From DATBJG01 sp963790545 (GTDB lineage Bacteria; Acidobacteriota; Vicinamibacteria; Vicinamibacterales; JAMQPK01): a stretch of 64,000 nucleotides of DNA. The translations under genes were made by a program, and so were the position numbers. This document shows positions 35,335-45,378 of this stretch, piece after piece. Each line of letters starts with the position of its first letter. The first letter of the stretch is position 1. A model generated the notes under the pieces. That model had not been told where the DNA came from. It saw only the letters and a program-made list of their open reading frames with translations, and did no database searches. The stretch lies in contig CAWBPA010000017.1 in NCBI GenBank assembly GCA_963790545.1, positions 1,116,001 through 1,180,000 of the forward strand, written 5' to 3'.

Positions 35335-35372
35335 CGGGCTAACCCGCCGAGGTTAATCACTCCGGGGAATTG
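35335..35372 (+). promoter_or_regulatory. Putative regulatory site (CGGGCTAACCCG, GGTTAATCAC, CCGGGGAATTG)
   Basis: CGGGCTAACCCG at 35335-35346, GGTTAATCAC at 35351-35360 and CCGGGGAATTG ending at 35372, about 100 bases before the TTG start of the CBM9/DUF5916 gene. Very similar words stand upstream of the TonB receptor (45075-45157) and the ABC exporter (49584-49631), so a shared operator or promoter is inferred. Confidence 0.5.
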
Positions 35373-35475
35373 TTTCAGGTGAGATGGCCCCCGTACAGTT
35401 TTACGAGTGACGAGTAGCGTCGTCCATCGGTGATTCTTCCCAACAGGGAGCGGCTACTGCTTCTGGAGGTGTCGA

Positions 35476-37722
35476 TTGCAAGCCTTGAAATCGACGTGGA
35501 TTTCATTTGTCGCGTTACTGATCATTGGCACTCAGGCACAGGGACAGACCCCACAGGCTGGTGACGTGGCGCCCCAGGCTCCCACGGCTGCCGCGGAGCC
35601 AGAAGAGGATCGACCCGGGTTGCGGGCGGCCATCGTACCGCAGGTTGAACTGCAGCTCGACGGCGTCCTGGCTGAGCCCGCCTGGGCAACGGCCGAATCC
35701 ATCACGACCATGCGCACGATCGAGCCTGAAGAGGGTGGAGAGCCCGTCGGAAAAACGATCGTGAAAGTCCTCGTGAGCCCGAAAGAAATCGTCATCGGGC
35801 TCATCTGCAACGATCCCGATCCTTCGGGAATCATTTCCTTTTCGAAAGCACGGGACGCTGAGCTGGACGACGAAGACCACGTGCTGGTCGTGCTGGATAC
35901 CTTTCTCGACGGTCGGTCCGGGTACGTGTTTGCCGTCAATCCGAGCGGCACGCGTTTCGATGGTCTCGTCAGTGCGCAAGGGACTGACGTCAACAGCAAC
36001 TGGGACGCGGTGTGGGAAGCCCGTACGGTCCAGAACGGCACCGGGTGGAGCACCGAAATCCGGATTCCTATCAAGAGCCTGGGATACAAGCCGGGCTTGA
36101 CCAGCTGGGGACTGAACATCGAGCGACGGGTCCAGCGTCTCCAGGAAACCAGCCGCTGGTCTGCGGTCAGCCAGGACTACGAGATCTTCCAGACGAGCCG
36201 GGCCGGACTCCTGACCAACCTGCCGAATTTCGACGCGGGCCTTGGCTTGAGCATCCGACCGGCGGTCTCCGGTCGCAGCGAGAAGGTTTCAGCCGACGTC
36301 AGCACCGAACTCTCTGGCGACCCCAGCCTCGATGTCACGCAGAAGCTGGGTGCCAACCTGCTTGGGTCCTTGACCGTCAATACCGACTTTGCCGAAACCG
36401 AAGTGGATGCTCGTCAGACGAACCTGACGCGCTTCGAGTTGTTCTTCCCTGAAAAGCGGACGTTCTTTCTCGAAGGTGCCGACATCTTCGAATTTGGCTT
36501 GGGCCTCGAAGAAACGCTCATCCCGTTTTTCAGCCGTCGGATTGGCCTTGGCGAAGACGGCGTTCAAATCCCAATCAATGCGGGCGGCAAGATCAACGGC
36601 CGGGTCGGCAATACCAACCTTGGCGGGTTGGTCGTGAACACCCGCCACGTGGACAGCCTCGATGCCGGTGAAGCCACGATGGCCGCGATGCGCGTCAAGC
36701 AGAACGTCTTCGAGGAATCGTCCATCGGCATGATTGCCACCTATGGGGATCAAATGGGCGCCCAGAACAGCTGGATGGGGGGCGCGGACTTCACCTACAA
36801 CACCTCGCGATTCCGCGGAGACAAGAATCTCAGCGTGTCGACGTGGGGGCTGCTGAACGACAAGCACGACCTGGATGGCGACAAAAGCGCCTATGGTCTT
36901 GGTGTCGATTACCCCAACGACCGGTGGAATTTCAAATTGGCGTCCGCGCGCATCGGTGACGGCTTTGACCCCTCACTGGGATTCGTGCCCCGGACGGGCG
37001 TCTATGTCACAAACGGCGCGTTCGCGTTCGAGCCCCGACCGGGTGGGGCGTACGTCCGCCAAATGCACCATCGCATGGACACATTCGTGGTGAACGATCT
37101 GGATCGCGCGTGGCAGAGCTATACGTTGGACCTCACCCCGTTCGACTGGCTGTTCGAAAGCGGGGATCGCATCGGGTTCCGATACAACTGGGAGGGGGAC
37201 AGACCCGATGAGGAATTCGATGTGTTCGAGGGTCAAGACGAATCTGTCGTCATTCCAGCGGGTTCGTACGAATGGCAGCGCTACATTATCGAAGGCAGCC
37301 TGGCCGAAAAGCGGCCCGTGAGCGCCGAGGTACTCTGGGCGTCTGGCACGTTCTACGACGGAAACCTGGACACCATCGAAGCAAACCTGGCGTTCAAGCA
37401 GTCGCTCTTCAGGCTGGAGTTCGGCGTTGAGCGAAATACAGGGACGCTGCCCGACGGCGATTTCACCCAGTATCTCTATAGCGGCCGCCTGGAACTGAAA
37501 TTCACCCCTGACTTGCAGTTCAGCAGTTTCGCGCAGTACGACAACGAGAGCGAGTCGGTCGGCACCAATACCCGTCTGCGCTGGACGTATCATCCGAACG
37601 GCGATCTGTTCGTCGTCTACAACCATAACCTGCAACGGTCGCTCAACGACCGGCTGCGTCAGGTCTGGGACTTCGAGTCGAATGCACTGATCGTCAAACT
37701 CCAGTACGCCTGGCGGCCGTAG
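35476..37722 (+). CDS. CBM9-like / DUF5916 outer-membrane protein
   Basis: TTG 35476 follows CTGGAGGTGTCGA. A 748-aa protein: signal peptide; a CBM9-like beta-sandwich (about residues 55-230; LDGVLAEPAWATAESITTMRTIEPEEGGEP, YVFAVNPSGTRFDG, WSTEIRIPIKSLGY); then a DUF5916 region built of amphipathic beta strands (LFFPEKRTFFLEGADIFEFG; FSRRIGLGEDGVQIPINAGGKINGRVG; repeated xxLxxxFxxN strands to the end), consistent with a barrel in the outer membrane. Role unknown, possibly glycan or metabolite handling. Followed by three small exported proteins. Confidence 0.88.
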   Translation: MQALKSTWISFVALLIIGTQAQGQTPQAGDVAPQAPTAAAEPEEDRPGLRAAIVPQVELQLDGVLAEPAWATAESITTMRTIEPEEGGEPVGKTIVKVLVSPKEIVIGLICNDPDPSGIISFSKARDAELDDEDHVLVVLDTFLDGRSGYVFAVNPSGTRFDGLVSAQGTDVNSNWDAVWEARTVQNGTGWSTEIRIPIKSLGYKPGLTSWGLNIERRVQRLQETSRWSAVSQDYEIFQTSRAGLLTNLPNFDAGLGLSIRPAVSGRSEKVSADVSTELSGDPSLDVTQKLGANLLGSLTVNTDFAETEVDARQTNLTRFELFFPEKRTFFLEGADIFEFGLGLEETLIPFFSRRIGLGEDGVQIPINAGGKINGRVGNTNLGGLVVNTRHVDSLDAGEATMAAMRVKQNVFEESSIGMIATYGDQMGAQNSWMGGADFTYNTSRFRGDKNLSVSTWGLLNDKHDLDGDKSAYGLGVDYPNDRWNFKLASARIGDGFDPSLGFVPRTGVYVTNGAFAFEPRPGGAYVRQMHHRMDTFVVNDLDRAWQSYTLDLTPFDWLFESGDRIGFRYNWEGDRPDEEFDVFEGQDESVVIPAGSYEWQRYIIEGSLAEKRPVSAEVLWASGTFYDGNLDTIEANLAFKQSLFRLEFGVERNTGTLPDGDFTQYLYSGRLELKFTPDLQFSSFAQYDNESESVGTNTRLRWTYHPNGDLFVVYNHNLQRSLNDRLRQVWDFESNALIVKLQYAWRP

Positions 37723-37850
37723 CGGCACTGTTGGTGCGCTGGCGCTGGTCCACCCACCAGCCGCCAGCGCGCGATCACGAGTGACGGGCGTCCGCCTCGA
37801 TTGGCTCCCTTCGACGGGGTGAGAACGTCCGCTCGTACTCAGGAGTTGGT

Positions 37851-38555
37851 ATGGGCAAGATTCTCTGGTTTCCGACGCTCACTGCGCTCGGACTGCTGGC
37901 CACGCCGGCGGGTCTTGGCGCAGAAGCGCGAGAAGGCACGGACGGTTCGTGGGCCTCGGAGTTTTCGGTCGCGAAACGCGATGTGGCCGCCAACGGGCGC
38001 AACCCCTACTTCGTCCTCGAGCCGGGCTACCAGCTCGTCCTCGAAGGAATCGACGGGCACACGACGATTACGGTCAAAGAGGAGATTCGCACGATCGAGG
38101 GCGTGGAAACGCGCGTGGTCGAAACGTGCGAAACGCAGGGTGACGAGCTCATCGAGATTTGCCGGAACTACTTTGCCGTAAACAAGACCACCAACGATGT
38201 CCTCTGCTTCGGACAGGACGTGGATATCTATCTGGGCGGTAGGGTCATCGCGCACGACGGCGCATGGCGCGCCGGAGTTGGCGACGCACGATTCGGCTTG
38301 ACGCTGCAGGGACGGCCGCGGCTGCATGCCAAGCACTACCAGGAAGTTGCTCCTGGTGTTGCCATGACCCGGGCCGAAGTCATTGAGCTCGAAGCCACTG
38401 TCGTAACCCCGGTCGGCGAGTTCACGCGTTGCTTACACACAATCGAGACGACGCCTCTCAGACGCGGACAAGCGGTGCACAAGTGGTACGCACGTGGTAT
38501 TGGCCTCGTGCGACGGGACGGTTTGACACTCGTGAAGTACGGCCAGTTGGTCTAG
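37851..38555 (+). CDS. Secreted hypothetical protein, 234 aa
   Basis: ATG 37851 begins a signal peptide (LWFPTLTALGLLATPAGLGAEA). The mature sequence has NPYFVLEPGYQLVLEGIDG, TRVVETCETQGDELIEICRNYFAV and VHKWYARGIGLVRRDG, a layout I have seen in uncharacterised exported proteins that start with an NPYFPLxPG box. No enzyme motif. Same direction as the genes on both sides. Confidence 0.7.
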   Translation: MGKILWFPTLTALGLLATPAGLGAEAREGTDGSWASEFSVAKRDVAANGRNPYFVLEPGYQLVLEGIDGHTTITVKEEIRTIEGVETRVVETCETQGDELIEICRNYFAVNKTTNDVLCFGQDVDIYLGGRVIAHDGAWRAGVGDARFGLTLQGRPRLHAKHYQEVAPGVAMTRAEVIELEATVVTPVGEFTRCLHTIETTPLRRGQAVHKWYARGIGLVRRDGLTLVKYGQLV

Positions 38556-38580
38556 CTCTTTTGCAACGCTGAGGACACAC

Positions 38581-39273
38581 ATGAACGACACGATCCGGAT
38601 GTTTACGGCGGCGACCTTCCTTCTAGGATTCATCGGCTCTGTCTCAGCACAATCGAACGGCGAGACATCCTCGTTTTCGATCGCCAAGATTCACCTCGAG
38701 CAGAATGCGACCGATGGAGACTTCGAGGTCGTCCTGGAGGTCAACAGCGGTGGTGAGGGGCTCGAAAAGCTCACCGTCGTCTCGCCGGATGGTCGCAAGG
38801 TCGTGGACTATGCCGCCACCGGCAAGCCCACGCTTGGGATGCGACATTTCCATCTCGAGACTCCGGAGCCAAATGACATCAAGATCATGCGATCGGGGTA
38901 TCCGGAGGGAGTCTATACGCTCGCAGGTGCCACGCCGTCTGGGCTCAAGCTCACCGGCAAGGTGACGTTGACCCACAAGCTCCCGCCGGCTGTCACTCTT
39001 CTCACGCCGAAGCCTGACGCCGAAAACGTGGCGGTCAAGAATTTGCGGATCAGCTGGACGCCCGTGAAGAATGTCGCGGCTTACCTCCTGTATATCGAGC
39101 AGCCGGACGTCAATTTCGAAGTCACGGTCAGACTGCCCGGTTCGTCGACGTCGTTTGCCGTGCCCGATGGCCTGCTGAGCCCGGGCACCGCCTATTCCCT
39201 GGGTATTGGTACGGTTTCGAGCGAGGGCAACACGTCGTTCATCGAGACAACGTTTGCAACGGCCACCAAGTAA
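38581..39273 (+). CDS. Secreted protein with fibronectin-III-like domain
   Basis: 230 aa with a signal peptide ending near VSAQSNG. The first half is a beta domain of unknown type; the second half (PAVTLLTPKPDAENVAVKNLRISWTPVKNVAAYLLYIE ... PGTAYSLGIGTVSSEGN) reads as an Fn3 module. Starts 25 bases after the preceding stop, so probably co-transcribed. Confidence 0.7.
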   Translation: MNDTIRMFTAATFLLGFIGSVSAQSNGETSSFSIAKIHLEQNATDGDFEVVLEVNSGGEGLEKLTVVSPDGRKVVDYAATGKPTLGMRHFHLETPEPNDIKIMRSGYPEGVYTLAGATPSGLKLTGKVTLTHKLPPAVTLLTPKPDAENVAVKNLRISWTPVKNVAAYLLYIEQPDVNFEVTVRLPGSSTSFAVPDGLLSPGTAYSLGIGTVSSEGNTSFIETTFATATK

Positions 39274-39295
39274 GCGGGGGAGATGAGGAGTCGCT

Positions 39296-39577
39296 ATGCG
39301 TAGACAATTCTTGCTCGTGTTCTTGTCCGCGGTCACGATTGGCATCGCCGCCGGCTGCAAGGCGGCGGCGACGGTCGACACGAGTTCAGCAGACAAGCAG
39401 TTCAGGGCCGTGTGTTCCGAAAAGGCAATGCATGGGGGCAACGAGCAGGTGCTGAGCAAGTGGCTGGACGCGAAGGAAAAGGCTGTGGCTCTCGGTGAGT
39501 ATCACAGCAATTTCAAGGACAAGGGTCACCGCTGGAGACTCGAGGAACGAGCGAAACCAGCCGGTTCCGGAGAGTAG
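39296..39577 (+). CDS. Small lipoprotein, 93 aa
   Basis: ATG 39296, 22 bases after the previous gene, behind GGGGGAGATGAGGAG. The signal sequence ends in the lipobox IAAGC (Cys20). The mature part is short, charged and helical. No family recognised. Likely the last gene of the 35476-39577 transcript. Confidence 0.7.
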   Translation: MRRQFLLVFLSAVTIGIAAGCKAAATVDTSSADKQFRAVCSEKAMHGGNEQVLSKWLDAKEKAVALGEYHSNFKDKGHRWRLEERAKPAGSGE

Positions 39578-39610
39578 AGCCCGGCGTAGTCAGCCGGTCT
39601 TGGAATGTCG

Positions 39611-39630
39611 CGTCCGGCTTTAGCCGGACG
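39611..39630. repeat. Short hairpin (CGTCCGGC..GCCGGACG)
   Basis: CGTCCGGCTTTAGCCGGACG, a perfect 8-bp stem with a CTTTAG-type loop between convergent genes. In reverse orientation it matches the TAAAG-loop family; same arms as 50859-50878. Confidence 0.8.
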
Positions 39631-39637
39631 TGCCAGG

Positions 39638-40480
39638 TCAGCGCAGCGGGAACACCATCATCACGCCGAGTTCGGGCGCGAAGTCGATTGCTTTTGATGT
39701 CACGCCGAACGCGTTGTTGAGCTTGACGAAGATGTTTGGTGTCAAGAACACCTGAGCCTCGCCGATCAGGGCCAGCTCGTCCTCCGACCCCTCAAAAGAG
39801 CCGACGAGGCGCAGCCGCCGTGATACCCGCCTGAGATACTCGAAGGCGTACTCACCGACTTCGAATACCCCGGCGCTGTGCGCCACAGACCCTCGAACCG
39901 TAATGGTGCCCCATGAGAGGCCCCGGACCAGTCCTGTGCCAAACTTGAATTCCCAGTCGCGCGTGCCGATGAGCGTCTGCGCTTCCTGGGATGGGAAGAC
40001 CGTTTCGAAGTACCCGAAGTACTCAGGCCGCGTCGCGGTTTCCCTGCTCCAGCGCCACCGCAGCTGCCCTTCGACGTCACCGAGGCCGGACTGCTCGAGT
40101 CGCGAAGGCATCGCCGAAGGATCGAGCGGGGATTTGTCGAGCGAGGCCGAGATGCCGGCGACTTCGAACTCGAGCGCGAACCGATCCGATATGCCGTACG
40201 CCACCAGGATCAGGCCTTCGTGGGCGCGATACTTTCCTCGGAAGTCTGTGCCGAGGCCAAAGCCCAGCTCCTCCGGCTTGTATTCGAAGTTGTGGTCCCA
40301 GTAGTACTCGTAGAAGGGATACACGAGCAGCTCGCCTCGCTTGACGTAGGTCCCGAGCATCGAAATCGGCTGACCTTCGCCGCGATCGCGCGTGTGATCG
40401 ACCTGCGGTTGTGCGGCGACTGGCCCAAGCCCCCAGAGGAAGACCAGGCAGGTGAGGAGCGCGGCCCTTGGAATGTGCAC
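39638..40480 (-). CDS. Predicted outer-membrane beta-barrel protein, about 280 aa
   Basis: The start is uncertain: GTG 40480 gives a clean signal peptide (VHIPRAALLTCLVFLWGLGPVAAQ); TTG 40531 would overlap the upstream gene. The mature part alternates polar and hydrophobic residues in short strands (YVKRGELLVYPFYEYYWDHNFEY; LEFEVAGISASL; DWEFKFGTGLVRGLSWGTITVRGSVAHSA) and ends in MMVFPLR. Resembles small barrels annotated as transporter or outer-membrane assembly proteins; function unknown. Confidence 0.7.
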   Translation of the reverse strand: MHIPRAALLTCLVFLWGLGPVAAQPQVDHTRDRGEGQPISMLGTYVKRGELLVYPFYEYYWDHNFEYKPEELGFGLGTDFRGKYRAHEGLILVAYGISDRFALEFEVAGISASLDKSPLDPSAMPSRLEQSGLGDVEGQLRWRWSRETATRPEYFGYFETVFPSQEAQTLIGTRDWEFKFGTGLVRGLSWGTITVRGSVAHSAGVFEVGEYAFEYLRRVSRRLRLVGSFEGSEDELALIGEAQVFLTPNIFVKLNNAFGVTSKAIDFAPELGVMMVFPLR

Positions 40481-40518
40481 TGCTGACTTACCCAGGTCCG
40501 AACGATCCGAACGATCTG

Positions 40519-41925
40519 TTAACCGTTCCAAGGCCCCGTGATGGCAACCGTCACGCCCCTGCCCTGCAGATTGACAAAGAGCGTGGTGCCGTCGGGCGCA
40601 AACGTCGCGCCGGCAAGGTCCGCATGATCCATGGCGTTTCGTGCGAATCTGTAGAACTGGCCGGCAGGTGTGACGCCCACCAGAAATTCTTCACCGGGAC
40701 CATTCTCGCAAAGGATCAGGTCTCCCCATGGCGTGACGGTGACGTTGTCGCAATTCTCGACGAGGGCCCCGTCGTTCGGTTCAATGAAGAGCTCGAGACC
40801 TCCAGGCTTGTCCCGTTCGTCCGATGAGCCTTCCGCGGGGCTCGGGAAGTAGCGCCAGATCTGGCCCGTTTTCTGCCGGCCGCCGTCCGTGCAGGCAAAG
40901 TAGACCGCATCTCGTCCGTACCACATGCCTTCGCCTCGGGCAAAACGGGCTGCGCCCCTTTGGAATCCCTGGTACCGGAGATCATCGGACGGTGAGTCGA
41001 TGTGATCCACTTCGACCCACCGGGTCTCGAGCACGGTGCCGGGCTCCACGCGCTTCTTGTCCCAGTTGCGGGTATCGAGGCCTCTCCGGTCTTTCACGCA
41101 GAGTACCTGGAGACGACCACCCTCTCGAATTCGGCCCGGTTCCTCTGGAATAAATCGATAGATGAGCCCGTCACGGCGGTCCTCGGTCAGATAGACGATG
41201 CCGGACGCCGGATGCACAGCCACAGCCTCGTGGTTGAAGCGACCCAGAGCCGTCAACGGGACAGCCTTGACGAGGTTTGGTTCGGCGGAGACAGGCACTT
41301 CAAAGCAGTACCCGTGGTCTCTGGCTAGCACCTGATTCGCTCGGTCTACCGTTTCCTCGCACGTAATCCACGTATTCCACGGTGTGGGGCCACCCGCGCA
41401 GTTTCGCAGCGTACCCGCGAGGCTCAGGAACGAGCGCTCCAGCCGACGTTGACGCGTGTCGTACACGAGTGTCGTGGTCCCACCAAGGCAGGGATCACCA
41501 CTTCTCCCCGGGTCGTACACCAAATCTCCGAATCGTTTCTTGTCGAACAGCTCGTTGTTCCAACCAAACGCACCATGCAGTCCGGGTCGTCCGGCGCTGA
41601 CCTCGTGATTGCGCACGAGAATTGTCAAGCCATCGGGCCCTGGAAATGCGGCCATCCCGTCATGGGCATCAGGCACAAAGAGACCGTCCGTCATCGTCTG
41701 TCCGGCGCGCGACAGGATCTGGTACGAAAAGCCCTTCGGGAGGTCGATGATACCGTCAGGGTCGCCTAGGAGCGGGCCGAACTTGTTAACCCGTAGGGAG
41801 GATGCCGAGGCGGAAAATGGTTGGCGACTCGTCAACCGGGACAGCCCGACAAAACCCAGCGAGACGACAGCTGCGGTTCTCAGGAAATGTCGTCTGCCGG
41901 CCAGCTGCTGACCGTTCGTGTCCAT
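40519..41925 (-). CDS. PhoX-family (DUF839) Tat-exported protein
   Basis: The start is chosen at ATG 41925 behind TCAAGGCGAC; upstream in-frame ATGs at 41946 and 41985 are possible. RRHFLRTAAVVSLG is a Tat-type signal. The body has PhoX/DUF839 motifs: NHEVSAG, NCAGGPTPWNTWITCEET, GRFNHEAVAVHPASGIVYLTED, YFACTDGG and NCDNVTVTPWGDLILCENG, typical of Ca/Fe-binding propeller phosphatases. About 468 aa. It may act as an alkaline phosphatase or another propeller hydrolase. Confidence 0.85.
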   Translation of the reverse strand: MDTNGQQLAGRRHFLRTAAVVSLGFVGLSRLTSRQPFSASASSLRVNKFGPLLGDPDGIIDLPKGFSYQILSRAGQTMTDGLFVPDAHDGMAAFPGPDGLTILVRNHEVSAGRPGLHGAFGWNNELFDKKRFGDLVYDPGRSGDPCLGGTTTLVYDTRQRRLERSFLSLAGTLRNCAGGPTPWNTWITCEETVDRANQVLARDHGYCFEVPVSAEPNLVKAVPLTALGRFNHEAVAVHPASGIVYLTEDRRDGLIYRFIPEEPGRIREGGRLQVLCVKDRRGLDTRNWDKKRVEPGTVLETRWVEVDHIDSPSDDLRYQGFQRGAARFARGEGMWYGRDAVYFACTDGGRQKTGQIWRYFPSPAEGSSDERDKPGGLELFIEPNDGALVENCDNVTVTPWGDLILCENGPGEEFLVGVTPAGQFYRFARNAMDHADLAGATFAPDGTTLFVNLQGRGVTVAITGPWNG

Positions 41926-41984
41926 GTCGCCTTGATGACGGGTCATAACCTTGATGTCGTCAGAATCGATGAGTTTCTTTAAGT

Positions 41985-42125
41985 GCATTGCAAAATTGCC
42001 AGCAACGCATCGTAGCGCAGGCCTTCCGCCTTCGCGTGAAGCTTCGGCGGACCGCCGTAGCCTTGGCGGAGGCTGGTCAGGCATGCTTTGAGGCGCCGGG
42101 CAGGTCTAAAGACCTGCGCTACGTA
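41985..42125. repeat. Composite repeat in the 41926-42305 gap
   Basis: The 380-base gap has no gene. It contains the hairpin GCAGGTCTAAAGACCTGC at 42100-42117, followed by GCTACG. Next to it is a GC-rich module at about 42015-42070 made of CTTCGCGTGAAGCTTCGG, GGCGGACCGCC and CCTTGGCGG, which folds on itself. All frames give low-complexity peptides. Confidence 0.7.
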
Positions 42126-42305
42126 CGTTTTTGTTATTACGGTCATTTCACCATACGGACGTGAACGATACATAAACTCCGTTTCGAACACCAGAAGACG
42201 GCAGGGGTAAGGGGGAGCCGGCCTGAAACAGAAAGAGCTGTGGGCGCCCTCTGCGCCCACAGCTCCAACTTCGTCATTCTGCCTTCTGTAGTCCCTTCTA
42301 GTTCC

Positions 42306-44827
42306 TCAGTACTTCACAGTAATCCCCACGTTGAAGTTCCTCCCATCGGCGCCAATCAACCCAGGGCCGGGATAGGCCGACGCCCTTCGGGTGAAGTAAC
42401 GGTTATCCAGAAGATTGTTGATGCCCACGGTCAGGTTGTAGTTCTGGTGGAATCCATAGTTCATCGTCAGATCCATCACTTCCTGCACGGGAATGTATCC
42501 CTGAGAGGCGTCGGGCAAGAGCAGCGTGTTGTTCGCGTCGGTGAACTGATCGCCGGTGTGGCTGTACTGGAGCGTGCCCGAGAACGGGCCCCTCTTATAC
42601 GTGCTGCCCCAGCGGCCGATGAAGTTCGAGCCGAACTCGACGCGGTTGCCGACGACGGGGCCCTTCTCATAGCGCGCGCTGATCGGCGCCATCGAGCCGA
42701 AGACGAAGAGCTGCGACCTGCCGGTGGCACCAGTGGCCAGGGCGAACACGTCCGCCTCGATATACAACTCCGCGCCGTAATTGCGGCTGGCGGAGATGTT
42801 CGTGTAGAAGAACGTCGGCCCGGTGCTCGTCTGTGTCGTCACCGTTCCGAGCCGATCGTTGTACTTGATGTAGAAACCTCCGACATCGAACGACACCGAC
42901 CTCCCCAGCGTCCCCCGGTACCCTGTACTCGGCCACCCAGCCCGTCATGTCCTTGAGATCGGGATCGACGACAACTCTCGAGTCCGCTCGCCAATGGTCG
43001 TTGAGAAGCACCGGGCGGTACGCTTCCGTGATGTTGCCGTAAATGGTCGTGGCCAGCGTCGCATGATACGTCGCGCCGACACCGAACATCGGAAGCGTCC
43101 GGATTTGCTCGCGCACGCCGACGATGGGACGCCCCTCAGCGCTCGTCTCGACGTGCTCGAACCGGAAGCCGGGTGTAACAGTCAGCCTATCAGTGATGCG
43201 AAACGCGTTCTCCACGAAGGGCGCCATGTTGACCGTTTTGTTGTGGAGGTTCCTGTCGACGTCAGGAAAGTACCACTCGAACGTCGGCGAGACTCCAGGG
43301 GGGGCCCATCCGTGCAGTCGGCTCATCTTGGAGTGGTAATAGCGGAAGCCAGCGACCAACGCATTGCCGTTCCCGAGCCAGTCGTGGAGTCGCATCACTC
43401 GAAACTCGTTGGAGGAGTTGTGGAAGGTGTCGTCGAAATACTGGCGCGGCGCGTTGGGATTCCAGGGAACGAGCACGCCGGCGGGCGTCGTCAGCTGCGC
43501 CGCACTCCACATCACCTGGCGATGACCTTCTATGAACGCCGAGGTGAAGCTCAGACGGGTGTTAGAATTGATCGTGTACTCGAGCTTGACGGAGGGTACC
43601 AGCCACTTCACCGCGAAGTAGTTCCCCGGAAAGTTCGACTGTTGCGGATCCTCCTTGAATTGCGCGTCCGTCAGACCGCCTCCCATATGAATCAGCGTGT
43701 CCAGGCCGGTGACCTCGAACCCGACCTTCAGCCGCTCGTTGGCCGCGATCTCGATTTGCCCGAAGGCGGTGTTGTTGTCGAATTCGTTGTTGGCCCGCCT
43801 CCATCCGTCTCCCTGGCGATGATGGTAGTAGCCGTTGTAGGTCACCTTTCCGACCGTGCCGCCCACCTGATTGTGTGAACTGAACCAGGCGTTGGAGCCG
43901 CCCGTCTGGGTCGTGGCGAACGTGAAGCGGCGATCGAGCGGCGCCCGTTTGATCTCGTAGTTGACCAGACCGCCAAACTGCGCGCCGTATTGAAGGGACG
44001 CGGACCCTCGCACCATCTCGATGCGCTCGACGGCGTCGAGAGGCGGCGAGAAGTACGTGTCCGGATAGGCGAAGACTTCGGCCATGATGTCGTAACCGTT
44101 CATCCGCTGGTTCGTCTCCCACGATCGGTTCGGGTCGAGGCCGCGGCTCGAGATGCCGATCTGCAGTCCCGAGCTGTCGTGCTCCCAGATCTGGGTTCCC
44201 GGAATCTTGGCGAACACCTGCCGTTGGTTGCCCGTGGTGACATTGGCGTCCGTCTGGTCGAGCAGGATGACGTCGCTCTTCTTGCCGGCGAAGAGCACCG
44301 TCCCCTGAATGTCGGGGAGGGTCGCCCGCCCGTTGAGGACGTTGACGACGTCGTCTGACGTGCCGACAACCGTCACGGACTCGGCGAACTGAACTTGCAT
44401 CGCGAAATCGAGCTCCTCGCGGTCCTTCGGATCGAGACGCATGTCCCGAATGATCTCGATGAATCCGGTTTTCACCACCACGATCTGATAGCCACCTGGC
44501 CTGAGCCCTGAAAACAGTGTGATTCCAGAGTCGTCGGTGTCCTTCGTCAGCACGACTCCATCCGGCAGCGGCCTCACGGTCACCGTCGCCGCAGGAATGG
44601 TGGCACCCAAGGCGTCCTTCAAGCGTACCTCGATCGAGGATTGCTCTTGCGCCGCCGACGTGGGGCGGCCGGTCTGGGTGCGGCAGCCGACGATGCCGGT
44701 GCAGCAGTTTGGGCCAAACCGCGACCGGAATGAGGAACATGGCCAACGTCCAGCAGATGTGGGTGACGGCCCGTGCCACCAATGCCGGCGGCAGAAGGAC
44801 TGGTGTTCGAGCATTACGCGATGTCAT
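42306..44827 (-). CDS. TonB-dependent receptor, FecA-like, at least two frameshifts
   Basis: ATG 44827 follows ATAGGAGACGC and starts a signal peptide (HICWTLAMFLIPVAVW). The frame changes near 44700 (GGCCC run). The next frame carries a carboxypeptidase-regulatory-like domain (VRLKDALGATIPAATVTVRP), the plug (VNVLNGRATLPDIQGTVLFAGKK, AVERIEMVRGSASLQYGAQFGGLVNY) and most of the barrel. At a C5 run (42912-42916) an extra base breaks the frame again; the last strands end in FNVGITVKY, a proper terminal aromatic. The plug resembles ferric-citrate-type receptors. Joined, about 840 aa. Likely imports a chelate or oligomer. Confidence 0.82.
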
Positions 44828-45074
44828 AAAAGCGTCTCCTATGCAAGTACGGGGGATGAACCTCGAATAGGTGCACTGCCGCCGAAGGGACCTCGTCCAG
44901 CGCTCCAGCAAACGCGGTGAAACACATTGACGAATTGATTCGAGTCACGGTCGAGTGAGCGTTCATGTTGCGTTTAGGTTCGAGTGCTACAGTTGCTGTA
45001 GTCGACGTGTCGTCCGCGATCGAAAATGTTTTCATCGCTGCGCAGAGACTTTGCACGCCACGAGGCCGTACGGT

Positions 45075-45157
45075 CAATTCTCCGAACGCGGTAACCGCGT
45101 GATGTAGCCCACCGGGCTAACCCGACATTGCGTGATGCGACTCAAGAGGATTAATCC
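45075..45157 (-). promoter_or_regulatory. Putative regulatory site upstream of the TonB receptor
   Basis: Read on the minus strand: GGATTAATCC (perfect palindrome, 45148-45157), CGGGTTAGCCCG (45113-45124) and CGGAGAATTG (45075-45084), ending about 250 bases before the receptor start. The same words occur at 35335-35372 and 49584-49631. The rest of the 44828-45378 gap holds no gene that I can see. Confidence 0.5.
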
Positions 45158-45335
45158 GATTCGCGATGAGATGAGCGATCGATCACGGCTGCGCATGTCT
45201 GAAAGCGTGCGGCAAGGATCTGCAGAGCGTCGCGGAGAGACACGACAGGTGCGGGATCAGGCTCGGTCGCTGAAAGCGAACACACCCCTGGCCTCATCAC
45301 CTCGAAGAGAACGTTGGAAGCGTGATGCGGTGAGC

Positions 45336-45355
45336 GCCGGACCTGAAGGTCCGGC
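45336..45355. repeat. Short hairpin (GCCGGACCT..AGGTCCGGC) with CTACG tag
   Basis: GCCGGACCTGAAGGTCCGGC followed by CTACG, just downstream of the adaptor-like lipoprotein stop. Member of the tagged hairpin family with a different, still fully pairing arm. Confidence 0.85.
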
Positions 45356-45378
45356 CTACGTACTGTCTGACCCTTCGA

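Noticed and set aside
44828..45378. A riboswitch (for example cobalamin) upstream of the TonB receptor
   Set aside because: I could not find a B12-box or another known riboswitch core; only the shared short words are supported.
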